Assembly (NCBI RefSeq): GCF_042682745.1
Contig: NZ_JBHUIO010000012.1
Location: 1 to 46,309 of the forward strand
DNA: 46,309 nucleotides
Origin: Tumebacillus_A lipolyticus
GTDB lineage: Bacteria; Bacillota; Bacilli; Tumebacillales; Tumebacillaceae
Direction: 5' to 3'
Numbering within the stretch: the stretch's first letter is position 1; every line of letters starts with the position of its first letter. This document shows positions 1 through 9,997 of the stretch, piece after piece. The notes under the pieces are model-generated. The model did no database searches, was not told the origin of the DNA, and saw nothing but the letters and a program-made list of their open reading frames with translations. The position numbers were made by a program, and so were the translations under genes.

Positions 1-113
1 TCAATAAAAGTTTGTATCTTGACTCGCATCTCTCTTCATAACACTCGTTTAGTTTTCAAGGATCAATCTTTTTGCTCTTTCGCGTCGACCGCTCTCTCGC
101 GGCGACAAGAGCT
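1..113 (-). other. rRNA operon leader (16S gene lies beyond the left edge)
   Basis: Read on the minus strand, this stretch follows a good sigma-A promoter and carries the boxA-like string CCTTGAAAACTAAACG near positions 48-63. That string is typical of the transcribed leader or spacer of Bacilli rrn operons. It contains no open reading frame. I infer that a 16S rRNA gene transcribed leftwards begins just outside the window. The identification rests on the leader motif and the promoter only, because no mature rRNA sequence is visible here. Confidence 0.6.
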
Positions 114-142
114 ATCTTATCATGCATCCGAAGCAGATACAA
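114..142 (-). promoter_or_regulatory. Sigma-A promoter of the left-hand rRNA operon
   Basis: On the minus strand a -35 element TTGTAT (137-142) and a -10 element TAAGAT (114-119) are separated by exactly 17 bases. It lies downstream of the mtaB terminator and drives the rrn-like leader. Confidence 0.6.
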
Positions 143-251
143 CCTGTCTTTCCTTCATTTGACCTGCTATTGGAACAAACTTCACGGTTAGCGATGATCA
201 GATCGCTGTGCGTACGTTTTTTGTTCTCTGTCGCTTCGATTCTCGATCATA

Positions 252-279
252 CAAAAAGGTCGGGACGATGTCCCGACCT
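252..279 (-). terminator. Intrinsic terminator of the hrcA-mtaB operon
   Basis: A 10-bp perfect stem (AGGTCGGGAC / GTCCCGACCT) with a 3-base loop is followed on the minus strand by a T tract. It sits 8 bases after the mtaB stop codon, so it closes the heat-shock operon before the rrn promoter. Confidence 0.9.
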
Positions 280-286
280 CATGCTG

Positions 287-1672
287 CTAAATCATCTCTA
301 GCTCGATCGCATCTGCGAACGGAGCGAGCGGCAACTCGCTCGTTGGCTCTTCCTTCTCGGTGAAGGTCAAGCGCTCCACAAAAGACCCTTGGGAAAGCTC
401 AGGACCAGCTGCTTCAAGGCGAATCGTGCACAGCTCGCCGAACAGTTCATCGCCGCCGTCAAACTGAACTTTGATGTAGTTGTCCGTATAGCCGACCAGT
501 TGGCCCGTTTCATCGCGCTCTTCTGGGATCACTTCGAGCAACTGCCCGATAAACTTGGCCGAGTATTGCACCTGCAGCGAATTGGCCAGTTGAATCAAGC
601 GGTTTACCCGCGCCTCTTTCTCGCGCTCCGGCACCTGATCTTTGTACTTCGCCGCCGGCGTAAAGTTGCGCTGCGAATAGGGGAAGACGTGAAGATCGGC
701 AAAATGCTGATCTTTGATGAAATGGTAGGTGTCTTCAAAATCCTCTACGCTCTCACCGGGGAAGCCGACGATCACATCGGAGGTGACCGCAAGATCGGGA
801 AGTGCGCGGCGCACCGCTTGCAGGCGCTCCGCAAACTCTTCTACCGTATATTTGCGATTCATCCGATCAAGCACCCGATTGGAGCCCGATTGAAGTGGGA
901 TATGCAGGTGTCGCACCACCTTTTTCGAACGCGTCAACACGTCGATCATCTTGTCATCCAATTCGGAAGCTTCGATCGAAGAGATGCGAATCCGACGCAC
1001 TTCTGGCACTTCTCGCTCCAGATCGACCAACAGGTCAGCCAAGTTGTAATCATCGAGATCATCCCCGTAGCCACCGGTGTGAATGCCGGTCAGAACGATC
1101 TCATAATAGCCCGCTTCGACCAGCTTTTTCGCCTGTTTGATCACGTTTTCCGGCTGGCGAGAGCGAATGAACCCCCGCGAATACGGGATGATGCAGAAGG
1201 TGCAGAAATTGTTGCAACCCTCCTGAATCTTCAACGAAGCGCGGGTGCGGTCATGGAAAGACGGAACGTCAAGCTCTTCAAAATGGCGTTGTTTCCGGAC
1301 GGAGGCAACCACTTTAAACGGGTTTTTCTCCGCCTGTGCCCGCTCCACATAATCGATGATCTGCTCGCGCCCCTGCGTCCCGATCACGAGGTCGACGCCG
1401 GGGATCTCCAAGATCTCATCTGGTGCCACCTGTGCATAACAGCCGGTGACCACGACGGTCGCCTCCGTGTTTTTCCGGATCGCTCGGCGGATCATCTGGC
1501 GTGACTTCTTGTCACCCGTGTGGGTGACCGTACAGGTATTGATCACATAGACATCGGCGATATCATCAAAATCTACTTGCGTATATCCTTTTTCCCGAAA
1601 CAGATGCCAGATCGCTTCTGTATCATAGGAGTTTACTTTGCATCCAAGCGTATGAAAAGCAACTGTGCTCAT
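287..1672 (-). CDS. mtaB: tRNA t6A37 methylthiotransferase MtaB
   Basis: This 461-residue radical-SAM methylthiotransferase converts t6A at position 37 of ANN-decoding tRNAs to ms2t6A, and it should carry two [4Fe-4S] clusters. The N-terminal MTTase domain opens with FHTLGCKVNSYDTEAI. Its further Cys residues lie in VINTCTVT and VVTGCYAQ. The radical-SAM cluster motif CNNFCTFCIIPYSRG (CxxxCxxC) lies near residues 153-167, and a TRAM-like region ends the protein. The ATG is preceded by GGAGG, which lies inside the last codons of rsmE, so the two genes are probably translationally coupled. It is the last gene of the hrcA-dnaK operon, where B. subtilis has yqeV. Length is normal for the family. 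Confidence 0.95.
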   Translation of the reverse strand: MSTVAFHTLGCKVNSYDTEAIWHLFREKGYTQVDFDDIADVYVINTCTVTHTGDKKSRQMIRRAIRKNTEATVVVTGCYAQVAPDEILEIPGVDLVIGTQGREQIIDYVERAQAEKNPFKVVASVRKQRHFEELDVPSFHDRTRASLKIQEGCNNFCTFCIIPYSRGFIRSRQPENVIKQAKKLVEAGYYEIVLTGIHTGGYGDDLDDYNLADLLVDLEREVPEVRRIRISSIEASELDDKMIDVLTRSKKVVRHLHIPLQSGSNRVLDRMNRKYTVEEFAERLQAVRRALPDLAVTSDVIVGFPGESVEDFEDTYHFIKDQHFADLHVFPYSQRNFTPAAKYKDQVPEREKEARVNRLIQLANSLQVQYSAKFIGQLLEVIPEERDETGQLVGYTDNYIKVQFDGGDELFGELCTIRLEAAGPELSQGSFVERLTFTEKEEPTSELPLAPFADAIELEMI

Positions 1673-1675
1673 CGC

Positions 1676-2419
1676 TCATCCTCCCATCTCGCCAAATTGA
1701 TAGCAGATACAGGCGGCTGCCACTAGGCCTGCCGTCTCGGTTCGCAAGATGCGAGACCCGAGCGTGACTGGGATCGCGCCCATCGCCAGAGCAGTTGCAA
1801 TCTCTTTTTCGGTGATGCCACCCTCAGGGCCGATCACCATGCAGATCTGCTCGACGTCAGGCCGCTCGCTCAACACCTCGCGCAACCCTCGCGCCTTTTC
1901 TCCCTCATAGGGGACGATCACCAGGTCAAAACCGTCTAGGCTGTTCATCAGCCGCTCGAATGTCATCCCGACTGCAACGGAGGGGACAAGCGTGCGATGC
2001 GCCTGTTCTGCCGCCTCTTTGGCGATCTTCTGCCAGCGTTCGCGACGCTTTTGCTCTTTCTTTTGATCGTACTGCACGATGCAGCGCGCCATCTCAAGCG
2101 GAATGAAGCGGGATATCCCGACCTCCGTTCCTTTTTGGACGATCATGTCCATTTTATCACCTTTGGGCAACCCTTGGGCCAAGGTAATTTTTACAGCCGT
2201 TTCCACCTGATCGGTCAGCTGTTCGACGATCTGTCCGAGCACCCGATCTTGACCGAGGTCGGTCAGCTCGACGCAAAATGCGTGGCCGATCCCATCGCAG
2301 ACGATCACCCGCTCGCCCGCTTCCATGCGCAAGACGCGAACGATATGCTTCACATCATCGCCTGTGATCGTCACCGTCTGCCCTTGAATCGCTTCCGGTT
2401 CGACAAAATAGCGCTGCAA
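1676..2419 (-). CDS. rsmE: 16S rRNA m3U1498 methyltransferase RsmE
   Basis: RsmE is a SPOUT-class methyltransferase of 247 residues that methylates N3 of U1498 in 16S rRNA. The N-terminal PUA-like part begins MQRYFVEPE. The trefoil-knot SAM-binding motifs are VIGPEGGITEKE and LGSRILRTETA near the C-terminus, which are diagnostic for RsmE. The only upstream in-frame start with a Shine-Dalgarno site (GAGAGGAG) is TTG, so I call a TTG start. It follows prmA with a 6-base gap and precedes mtaB, matching yqeT-yqeU-yqeV of B. subtilis. Confidence 0.95.
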   Translation of the reverse strand: MQRYFVEPEAIQGQTVTITGDDVKHIVRVLRMEAGERVIVCDGIGHAFCVELTDLGQDRVLGQIVEQLTDQVETAVKITLAQGLPKGDKMDMIVQKGTEVGISRFIPLEMARCIVQYDQKKEQKRRERWQKIAKEAAEQAHRTLVPSVAVGMTFERLMNSLDGFDLVIVPYEGEKARGLREVLSERPDVEQICMVIGPEGGITEKEIATALAMGAIPVTLGSRILRTETAGLVAAACICYQFGEMGG

Positions 2420-2425
2420 ACTGCG

Positions 2426-3370
2426 TCAGCTCCTCTCAAGTTTGGCCACGAGCGCCACCCAATCCTCTTCGATGAGCGTATCGACGATCTGAAACCCGTG
2501 TTCCAGCAGGGCGGTGCGCACCAGCGTTTCCTTCTCTTTGATGATGCCCGAGGTGATCAGCGTCGCATGCTCCTTCATCACCCCGGCAGCGCTCGGAATC
2601 ATCAACAGGATGATCTCCGCCAAGATGTTGGCGACCACCACGTCGAATCGCTCGGTCACACCGTTTAGCAAATCGTTCGCCCGAACGCTCACCTTTTCGC
2701 TCTCACCGTTCAGCTCGATGTTTTCAGTTGCCACTTGCACCGCTACCGGGTCGAGGTCGAGCGCCAACACAGACTCCGCACCAAGCTTGGCGCAGGCGAT
2801 CGAGAGGATACCCGTTCCACAGCCCACGTCGACAACGCGATCTCCCCGCTTGACCACTCGCTCAAGCGTCCGCATGCACAGCGCGGTCGTCGGGTGCGTG
2901 CCCGTGCCGAACGCCATGCCCGGATCGAGCTCGATCACCACTTCGTCAGGGCGCTCCGGCATATAGTCTTCCCAGGTCGGCTTGATCGTCAAGCGATCGG
3001 TCACGCGCACCGGGTGGTAATATTTTTTCCACTCATCCGCCCACTCTTCCTCATCTGCGATGCGGACGCTGACAGCAGCGGGAGCAGGGTCGAGCCCTAG
3101 CGCTTTCAATCCATCAACTTCAGCCTTGATCGATTCGCACATCTCGTCCTTCCACGTTTCCAGCGAGACATACGCCTTCACGCGCACGCCCGATTCAGGG
3201 AAATCGGCAGGGTTCAGACCGTAGATCTCGCCATAGCGATCTTCCCACGTGCGGGTCAAGTCGTTGCTATCCTCGATCACGACACCTGTGGCTCCGTACC
3301 GCTCAAGGATCGCCGAAACGGCTTCCGTCGACTCTGATGTGGTCAAGACTTGCACTTCTGCCCACTGCAT
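2426..3370 (-). CDS. prmA: Ribosomal protein L11 methyltransferase PrmA
   Basis: PrmA (314 residues) is a class I SAM-dependent methyltransferase that methylates ribosomal protein L11. The N-terminal L11-recognition domain is followed by the SAM-binding loop VVDVGCGTGILSIACAK near residues 179-195. The preceding ELDPGMAFGTGTHPTT is the PrmA signature. A strong GAGGAGG ribosome-binding site lies upstream of the ATG. It is separated from dnaJ by a long hairpin, so its transcription may partly depend on read-through. Confidence 0.95.
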   Translation of the reverse strand: MQWAEVQVLTTSESTEAVSAILERYGATGVVIEDSNDLTRTWEDRYGEIYGLNPADFPESGVRVKAYVSLETWKDEMCESIKAEVDGLKALGLDPAPAAVSVRIADEEEWADEWKKYYHPVRVTDRLTIKPTWEDYMPERPDEVVIELDPGMAFGTGTHPTTALCMRTLERVVKRGDRVVDVGCGTGILSIACAKLGAESVLALDLDPVAVQVATENIELNGESEKVSVRANDLLNGVTERFDVVVANILAEIILLMIPSAAGVMKEHATLITSGIIKEKETLVRTALLEHGFQIVDTLIEEDWVALVAKLERS

Positions 3371-3429
3371 ACTAGTTCCTCCTCATGTAGCTCTTGACAT
3401 ACAAAATAAAAAATACCACAGAACGAAAA

Positions 3430-3484
3430 CAAAATCCACAGGTGATAGGATGCCCCAAACGGGAGCATTCCTGCACCTGTGGAT
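3430..3484 (-). terminator. Long hairpin between dnaJ and prmA (terminator or attenuator)
   Basis: Arms ATCCACAGGTG (3434-3444) and its complement (3474-3484) enclose a second, nested stem of about 9 bp. On the minus strand the structure is followed by TTTTG. It lies immediately after the dnaJ stop codon and before prmA in the same orientation. It could stop part of the transcription or protect the 3' end of the chaperone mRNA. Confidence 0.7.
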
Positions 3485-3490
3485 CGACGA

Positions 3491-4606
3491 TCAATCGCCT
3501 AAAAAGGCAGATTTCAAACGTTCAAACATCGAGCGTTCCTGCTCGTGCGTCTCTTCGCCCATCGAGGAGGCAAGCTCGCGCAACAGATCTTTTTGCTTCT
3601 CGGTCAGATTGGTCGGCGTGACCACGACGACGTGGATATGCTGATCCCCGCGCATGCTGCTGCGGTTCAGGTGTGGAATCCCATGTCCGCGCAGGCGGAA
3701 CACTTTGCCCGACTGCGTGCCCGCAGGAATGCGCAGCTTCACCTTGCCATCGAGCGTCGGCACTTCGATCTCATCGCCGAGCGCCGCCTGCACGAACGTC
3801 AGCGGCACTTGGCAGTGCACATCCTCATGCTCGCGCTCGAAGAAATCATGCTCCTTGACGACAAACACGATGAAGAGATCGCCCTGTGGGCCGCCTTTGG
3901 TGCCCATCTCGCCCGCGCCGGAGACGCGAATGCGATTGCCTGTGTCGACACCGGCCGGGATGTTGACTTTGATCGTGCGGCGCTTGCGAACTTTCCCTTC
4001 GCCGTGGCAGCCGCCACAGCGCTGCTCGATCCGTTTTCCCGAGCCGTTACAAGTGCGGCAGGTCGTCCGGTTGACCATCCTGCCAAGCGGCGTGGAGACC
4101 ACTTGTTCCTGTTGACCAGTCCCTTTACAGGTGGCACAGGTCGAGACGTCTGTGCCCGGCTTCGCACCGCTGCCATGACAGGTGTCGCACTCTTCCCAAC
4201 GGGGAATCTCGACTTCCTTCTCGGCACCAAACACAGCTTCTTTAAACTCGATCTGCATCTGGTACTGCAAGTCTGCTCCCCGCTGCGGGCCGCCGCGCTG
4301 ACGTCCACCACCGCCGAAGAACATGTCGAAAATATCGCCAAATCCGCCGAAACCTTCCGCACCGCCGGCGCCACCGAACTGGTTCGGGTCCTGATGCCCG
4401 AACCGGTCGTAGCGCGCGCGCTTTTCGCTGTCTGAAAGCACTTCATACGCTTCGGTGACTTCCTTGAACTTATCTGCCGCGCCGGGGTCTTCCTTGTTCA
4501 CATCAGGATGGTACTGGCGCGCCAGCTTGCGGTATGCTTTTTTGATCGACTCGGGCGCAGCATCCTTCTCGATGCCGAGCACCTCATAAAAATCTCGTTT
4601 GCTCAC
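3491..4606 (-). CDS. dnaJ: Chaperone protein DnaJ
   Basis: This Hsp40 co-chaperone (371 residues) stimulates the DnaK ATPase and delivers substrates. The J-domain carries the HPD motif (YHPDVNKED). A Gly/Phe-rich linker (GGAEGFGGFGD) follows. There are four zinc-binding CxxCxGxG repeats (CDTCHGSG, CATCKGTG, CRTCNGSG, CGGCHGEG) near residues 140-210, then the C-terminal peptide-binding domains. I chose the GTG at 4606 (MSKRDFYEVLG) by family convention. An in-frame GTG two codons upstream is also possible, and the ribosome-binding site is weak. It follows dnaK after 10 bases. Confidence 0.96.
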   Translation of the reverse strand: MSKRDFYEVLGIEKDAAPESIKKAYRKLARQYHPDVNKEDPGAADKFKEVTEAYEVLSDSEKRARYDRFGHQDPNQFGGAGGAEGFGGFGDIFDMFFGGGGRQRGGPQRGADLQYQMQIEFKEAVFGAEKEVEIPRWEECDTCHGSGAKPGTDVSTCATCKGTGQQEQVVSTPLGRMVNRTTCRTCNGSGKRIEQRCGGCHGEGKVRKRRTIKVNIPAGVDTGNRIRVSGAGEMGTKGGPQGDLFIVFVVKEHDFFEREHEDVHCQVPLTFVQAALGDEIEVPTLDGKVKLRIPAGTQSGKVFRLRGHGIPHLNRSSMRGDQHIHVVVVTPTNLTEKQKDLLRELASSMGEETHEQERSMFERLKSAFLGD

Positions 4607-4616
4607 GAGCACTCAC

Positions 4617-6446
<1,830 letters not shown>

Positions 6447-6524
6447 TGTTTGAAGACCTCCTGTGTTGGTTCGGTTTAGTTTATGAAAATTTGAATTGGT
6501 TCGCTTGTTGTTGGAATCAAAAAA

Positions 6525-7079
6525 TTACTGGCTGACCTGCACCATCGACGGGCGCACCACTTTATCCTTCACCCTGTATCCCTTGCGCAGTTCCATGACC
6601 ACCGTGTTGGATGGATGCTCATCCGACTGCACCTGCATGACGCCTTCATGGAAGTTCGGGTCGAACGGTTGACCGACCGCCTCGATCGGTGCCAGACCGT
6701 TTTTCTCAAGCGCGGTGGTCAGTTGGCGAAACACCATCTCCACCCCGGACAGCAGCGTTTTGATATCGCTCTCTTCGCTCGTTTTCAATGCCATCTCAAA
6801 CGTGTCGAGGACGGGAAGCAGCTCCTCGATCAGCGAGACGTTCGCGTATGCCGCAAACTCTTCTTTTTCCTGGCGGCTTCTGCGTCTGAAGTTATCAAAA
6901 TCAGCCTGGGCGCGCAGATAGCGAGTCTTATGATCTTCCGCCTCCGCTGCCAGGCGCTCAATTTCGGCGAGCAGTTCCTCGCGGCTGCGCGGATCGGTCG
7001 TCTCTTCAGCTTGCACCTCTTGCCCTTCGGTTGCTGTTTCTGTCACATCGTCTTGCAGGTTTTGATTTTCTTGCTCCAT
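6525..7079 (-). CDS. grpE: Nucleotide exchange factor GrpE
   Basis: GrpE (184 residues) releases ADP from DnaK and acts as a thermosensor. An acidic, Gln/Glu-rich N-terminus is followed by the long coiled-coil (AEDHKTRYLRAQADFDNFRR). The beta-domain near the C-terminus contains the hallmark VGQPFDPNFHEGVM. The ORF opens two codons earlier, but GGAGG abuts that ATG. The second ATG at 7079 has proper 6-base spacing and is the likely start. Confidence 0.95.
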   Translation of the reverse strand: MEQENQNLQDDVTETATEGQEVQAEETTDPRSREELLAEIERLAAEAEDHKTRYLRAQADFDNFRRRSRQEKEEFAAYANVSLIEELLPVLDTFEMALKTSEESDIKTLLSGVEMVFRQLTTALEKNGLAPIEAVGQPFDPNFHEGVMQVQSDEHPSNTVVMELRKGYRVKDKVVRPSMVQVSQ

Positions 7080-7111
7080 GTTCATCCTCCTTCACGTGGT
7101 AAACGCGGTGC

Positions 7112-8662
7112 TCATGCTTCGTCAGGCGACAGCTCTTTCATGCGGATGATCGTGTGGATGCGCATGATCGCAACTGTCACTTCGCCCGCCGCTTGCAAGG
7201 CGTGAAGTTTGACAGACGTCGGATCGAAGATGCAGCGCTCCATCATGTCCACAACCTGTCCGTCGTCACAGTCGACCGCCAGCGCATCAGACCCTCGTTC
7301 GATCTGCGCGACGTTAACCTCCTCCACCTTTTCCAGCGGATTGAAGCCGGCGTTTTGCACGATCTGCGTCATCGGGCGGCGCAGCGCTCTCGCCACCGCC
7401 TCCACGCCAAATCCGGTCATGCCGCGCACCGTCTCACGCATCTTTTCCACCTCGCGCGATGCCCAGAGCTCGATCGCACCACCGCCAGGGACGATGCCGC
7501 CGCGCACCGCCGCCTGCACAGAGGAAGCCGCATCTTTGGCGATGCGCAAGCGCTCGCCGACCACCTCTTCGGTCGAGGCGCCGACCAGGATGGTCGCCAT
7601 CGGCTTCCCTTGCCCTCCTACGATGCGGATGTTCTCCATCCGCTCATCTTCATAGATAACTTCTGCCAAGCCTAAAAACTTATGTAATTCCTCTGCCCCT
7701 TTGGTCAGTCCGGTGCGCTTGATCGGCCGCGCGCCCGTGTGCTCCGCAATCTTGCGCAAATCTTTGGAAGTGACGCGCTGAACGATCAGCACGCCCGCTT
7801 CCCCCAGCACTTCCTCGGCGACCGGGGAGACGCCTCGATCGGTGAACACCGCCGCGACGCCCGAGCTGAGCAACCGCTCCAGATTGGCGCGGAACTGCTC
7901 TTTATATTGTCGGTAGAGCAGGAAGCCCGCCTCGGTGCCGAGCGCTTCGCTGTCCAGCTCTTCCGCCTCCAGCTCATCATCGACGATCAAGACCCGAGCG
8001 TCGGTGACCCGCATCGGCATCTGCGGCGACATCCGCTGCTTGTCGATCACCAAGCCTTGAAACACTTCCGACTCCGCTCCGACCGCCGCCATCACGCAAT
8101 CGGCGAGGCGAAACTCGCGGCTTCTCAGCTTCTCATCTCCGGTCAGGTGTGCAGCCTCGGTGACCAGCTCTGCGATGTCACGGTGCTCTCGCCCTGCGAC
8201 CATCGCCACCTGATACAGCACCTCGCGATCGAGTCCGTCCAGCGCACGGGCTCTGCTCTTGATCCGCTCCAGCGCATATTTCACACCCTGCTGAACGCCT
8301 TCGATCACCCGGGTCACCGGCACGCCGCGCTCCACTTGCCCCACACCTTCTTGCAAAAGTGCGGCCGCAAGCAGCGTCGCCGTCGTCGTCCCATCCCCGA
8401 TCTCCTCCTGCTGTGCGGAGGCCACGTTGATCAGCATCTTCGCGGCGGGGTGCACCACTTCCATCCGATGCAAGATGGTCACACCATCGTTTGTGATGAT
8501 CACGTTGCCCGCCGCATCGACAAGCATCGTATCGAGACCTTTGGGACCGATCGTGCCCTCGACTGCAGAGGCGATCGCTCGCACCGCAGTCGTGTTCGAG
8601 TAGAGCGCGGACAATCGCTCGTCATGCTCGCTTGCTTTCGAACCGATTGGGGTCTGGCTCAT
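7112..8662 (-). CDS. Group III (archaeal-like, TCP-1/thermosome-type) chaperonin
   Basis: This 516-residue protein resembles thermosome/CCT chaperonins rather than GroEL. The ATPase motifs are GPKGLDTMLVD (39-49), NDGVTILHRM (58-67) and GDGTTTATLLAAAL (89-102). The C-terminal half carries VRGGIVPGGGAIELWASREVE (386-406, only partly quoted by the GGG at 393-395) and CIFDPTSVK near 477-485. Bacterial homologues of this type, the group III chaperonins known from Carboxydothermus and some other Firmicutes, are found inside hsp70 operons. It lies between hrcA and grpE, in the same orientation, and should be under CIRCE control. It should form a ring with a built-in lid and need no GroES. Substrates are unknown. 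Its RBS (AAGGAGATG) is good and all expected motifs are intact. Confidence 0.9.
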   Translation of the reverse strand: MSQTPIGSKASEHDERLSALYSNTTAVRAIASAVEGTIGPKGLDTMLVDAAGNVIITNDGVTILHRMEVVHPAAKMLINVASAQQEEIGDGTTTATLLAAALLQEGVGQVERGVPVTRVIEGVQQGVKYALERIKSRARALDGLDREVLYQVAMVAGREHRDIAELVTEAAHLTGDEKLRSREFRLADCVMAAVGAESEVFQGLVIDKQRMSPQMPMRVTDARVLIVDDELEAEELDSEALGTEAGFLLYRQYKEQFRANLERLLSSGVAAVFTDRGVSPVAEEVLGEAGVLIVQRVTSKDLRKIAEHTGARPIKRTGLTKGAEELHKFLGLAEVIYEDERMENIRIVGGQGKPMATILVGASTEEVVGERLRIAKDAASSVQAAVRGGIVPGGGAIELWASREVEKMRETVRGMTGFGVEAVARALRRPMTQIVQNAGFNPLEKVEEVNVAQIERGSDALAVDCDDGQVVDMMERCIFDPTSVKLHALQAAGEVTVAIMRIHTIIRMKELSPDEA

Positions 8663-8770
8663 CCGAACATCTCCTTCTCGCTATGTAAAGGAAGGAAAGC
8701 GATCCGCCTTCCCTATTGAATTGCAACTGCTAGCATCAGACTGCTCGTTTCAAGTATGGACGCGCGGCAC

Positions 8771-9808
8771 CTATTTATTCAGGTGTGTGAGCAGGGAGGA
8801 GAGATTGTTCGCCAACCCTCGAATCACTGCGATCGTGCGCCCATAATCCATTCGCGTCGGCCCCAAGACTCCGATCGTGCCCACCGGCTTACCATCGATC
8901 GAGTAGGAAGCGGTGATCAGCGAGCAGTTGTGGATGGTCTCATGCTCATTTTCCTGCCCGATCCGTATCTGGATCCCCGGCTTCAAGCCGAACGGATCGA
9001 CCAAGCGGACAAGATCTTCCGTATGTTCGAACAGATCGAGCAACGGCTTCAGCTTTTCCACATTGCGAAACTCCGGTTGGTTCAAGATCTTCGTCGTGCC
9101 GCCCAGATAGACTTTGGACAGGTCGCTTTCCTGACCTTCGACCATCTGATCAAACAGCGTCATCGCCGACTCGAACTGCTCCGAATAGCGCTTGAGCTCT
9201 GTGGCGATCTCGCGGTGCAGACGCATTTTCAGCTCGGGCATCGACACGCCGACCAGCTTGCGGTTTAAAAGCTCGATGTAGTGCTGAACCGACTCGACCG
9301 CGATGCCTTCTGGAATGGTGACCATGCGATTTTCCACATGGCCGTTATCCATGACGATGATCGCCACCGCTTTGCGATCTTGCAGCGGCACCAGTTGAAT
9401 CTGCCGCAGCTTGGCGGTCGACACCTTCGGCCCCAGCACGATCGATGTATAGTTGGTCAGAGATGACAAGATGGTCGCCGCCTGTTGCACGACCTGTTCC
9501 ATCTGGTCGATTCTCTGCAGAAATTCAACCCGAAGGCCGTGCGGATCATCATCGGGCGCCGAAGCCAAATTCAGCAGATGATCCACATAAAACCGGTAGC
9601 CCTTTTGCGAGGGAACGCGACCGGCAGACGTGTGCGGTTGTTCCAAATATCCAAGCTCCTCCAGATCTGACATCTCATTGCGGATCGTCGCAGGCGAGAT
9701 CGACATGTCGGGGCGCTTGGAAATCGCACGGGAGCCGACCGGTTCAGCCGTGAGAATGTAATCATCGATGAGAACTTGTAAAATGATCTTTTGGCGATCT
9801 GTCAACAT
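8771..9808 (-). CDS. hrcA: Heat-inducible transcription repressor HrcA
   Basis: HrcA (345 residues) represses class I heat-shock genes by binding CIRCE, and needs a chaperonin to stay active. The N-terminal winged helix contains the family signature SPATIRNEMSDLEELGYLEQ followed by HTSAGRVPSQKGYRFYVD (about residues 38-77). A GAF-like domain follows. It is the first gene of the operon, directly downstream of a perfect CIRCE, so it is autoregulated. In most Bacilli GroEL assists HrcA. Here a group III chaperonin is the next gene. Confidence 0.97.
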   Translation of the reverse strand: MLTDRQKIILQVLIDDYILTAEPVGSRAISKRPDMSISPATIRNEMSDLEELGYLEQPHTSAGRVPSQKGYRFYVDHLLNLASAPDDDPHGLRVEFLQRIDQMEQVVQQAATILSSLTNYTSIVLGPKVSTAKLRQIQLVPLQDRKAVAIIVMDNGHVENRMVTIPEGIAVESVQHYIELLNRKLVGVSMPELKMRLHREIATELKRYSEQFESAMTLFDQMVEGQESDLSKVYLGGTTKILNQPEFRNVEKLKPLLDLFEHTEDLVRLVDPFGLKPGIQIRIGQENEHETIHNCSLITASYSIDGKPVGTIGVLGPTRMDYGRTIAVIRGLANNLSSLLTHLNK

Positions 9809-9830
9809 GATGTCCCATTCCCTTCCGTTG

Positions 9831-9857
9831 TTAGCACTCAGGGTGACTGAGTGCTAA
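9831..9857. promoter_or_regulatory. CIRCE operator (HrcA binding site)
   Basis: A perfect match to the CIRCE consensus: TTAGCACTC (9831-9839), a 9-base spacer, GAGTGCTAA (9849-9857). It lies between the hrcA promoter and start codon, the usual position for negative control of the dnaK operon. Confidence 0.98.
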
Positions 9858-9868
9858 TTGCTATTATG

Positions 9869-9898
9869 AATGTAGCAAAAACGCCCTTCCGTTGTCAA
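9869..9898 (-). promoter_or_regulatory. Sigma-A promoter of the hrcA-chaperonin-grpE-dnaK operon
   Basis: A consensus -35 TTGACA (9893-9898) and -10 TACATT (9869-9874) with an 18-base spacer lie on the minus strand. CIRCE begins 11 bases further downstream, covering the expected start of transcription. Confidence 0.85.
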
Positions 9899-9908
9899 CG
9901 GAGAGCGC
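9877..9908 (-). terminator. Terminator of the Fe-S nuclease gene, overlapping the hrcA promoter
   Basis: On the minus strand CGC...CCGTT-GAC-AACGG...GCG forms an imperfect hairpin followed by TTTTT. Its loop contains part of the -35 TTGACA of the hrcA promoter. It probably insulates the heat-shock operon from upstream transcription. Confidence 0.6.
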
Positions 9909-9997
9909 CTATTTTTTTGCAAAATCAGGATAAAGATTTGAAAATTCCTTCAAGAAATCGGTCGAACTGACCTTAATTTCGACTTGTCCCCTCTCCG

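Noticed and set aside
389..1504. A long plus-strand open frame of 371 codons opposite mtaB.
   Set aside because: It is the antisense shadow of a strongly conserved gene, has no ribosome-binding site and shows no protein family.
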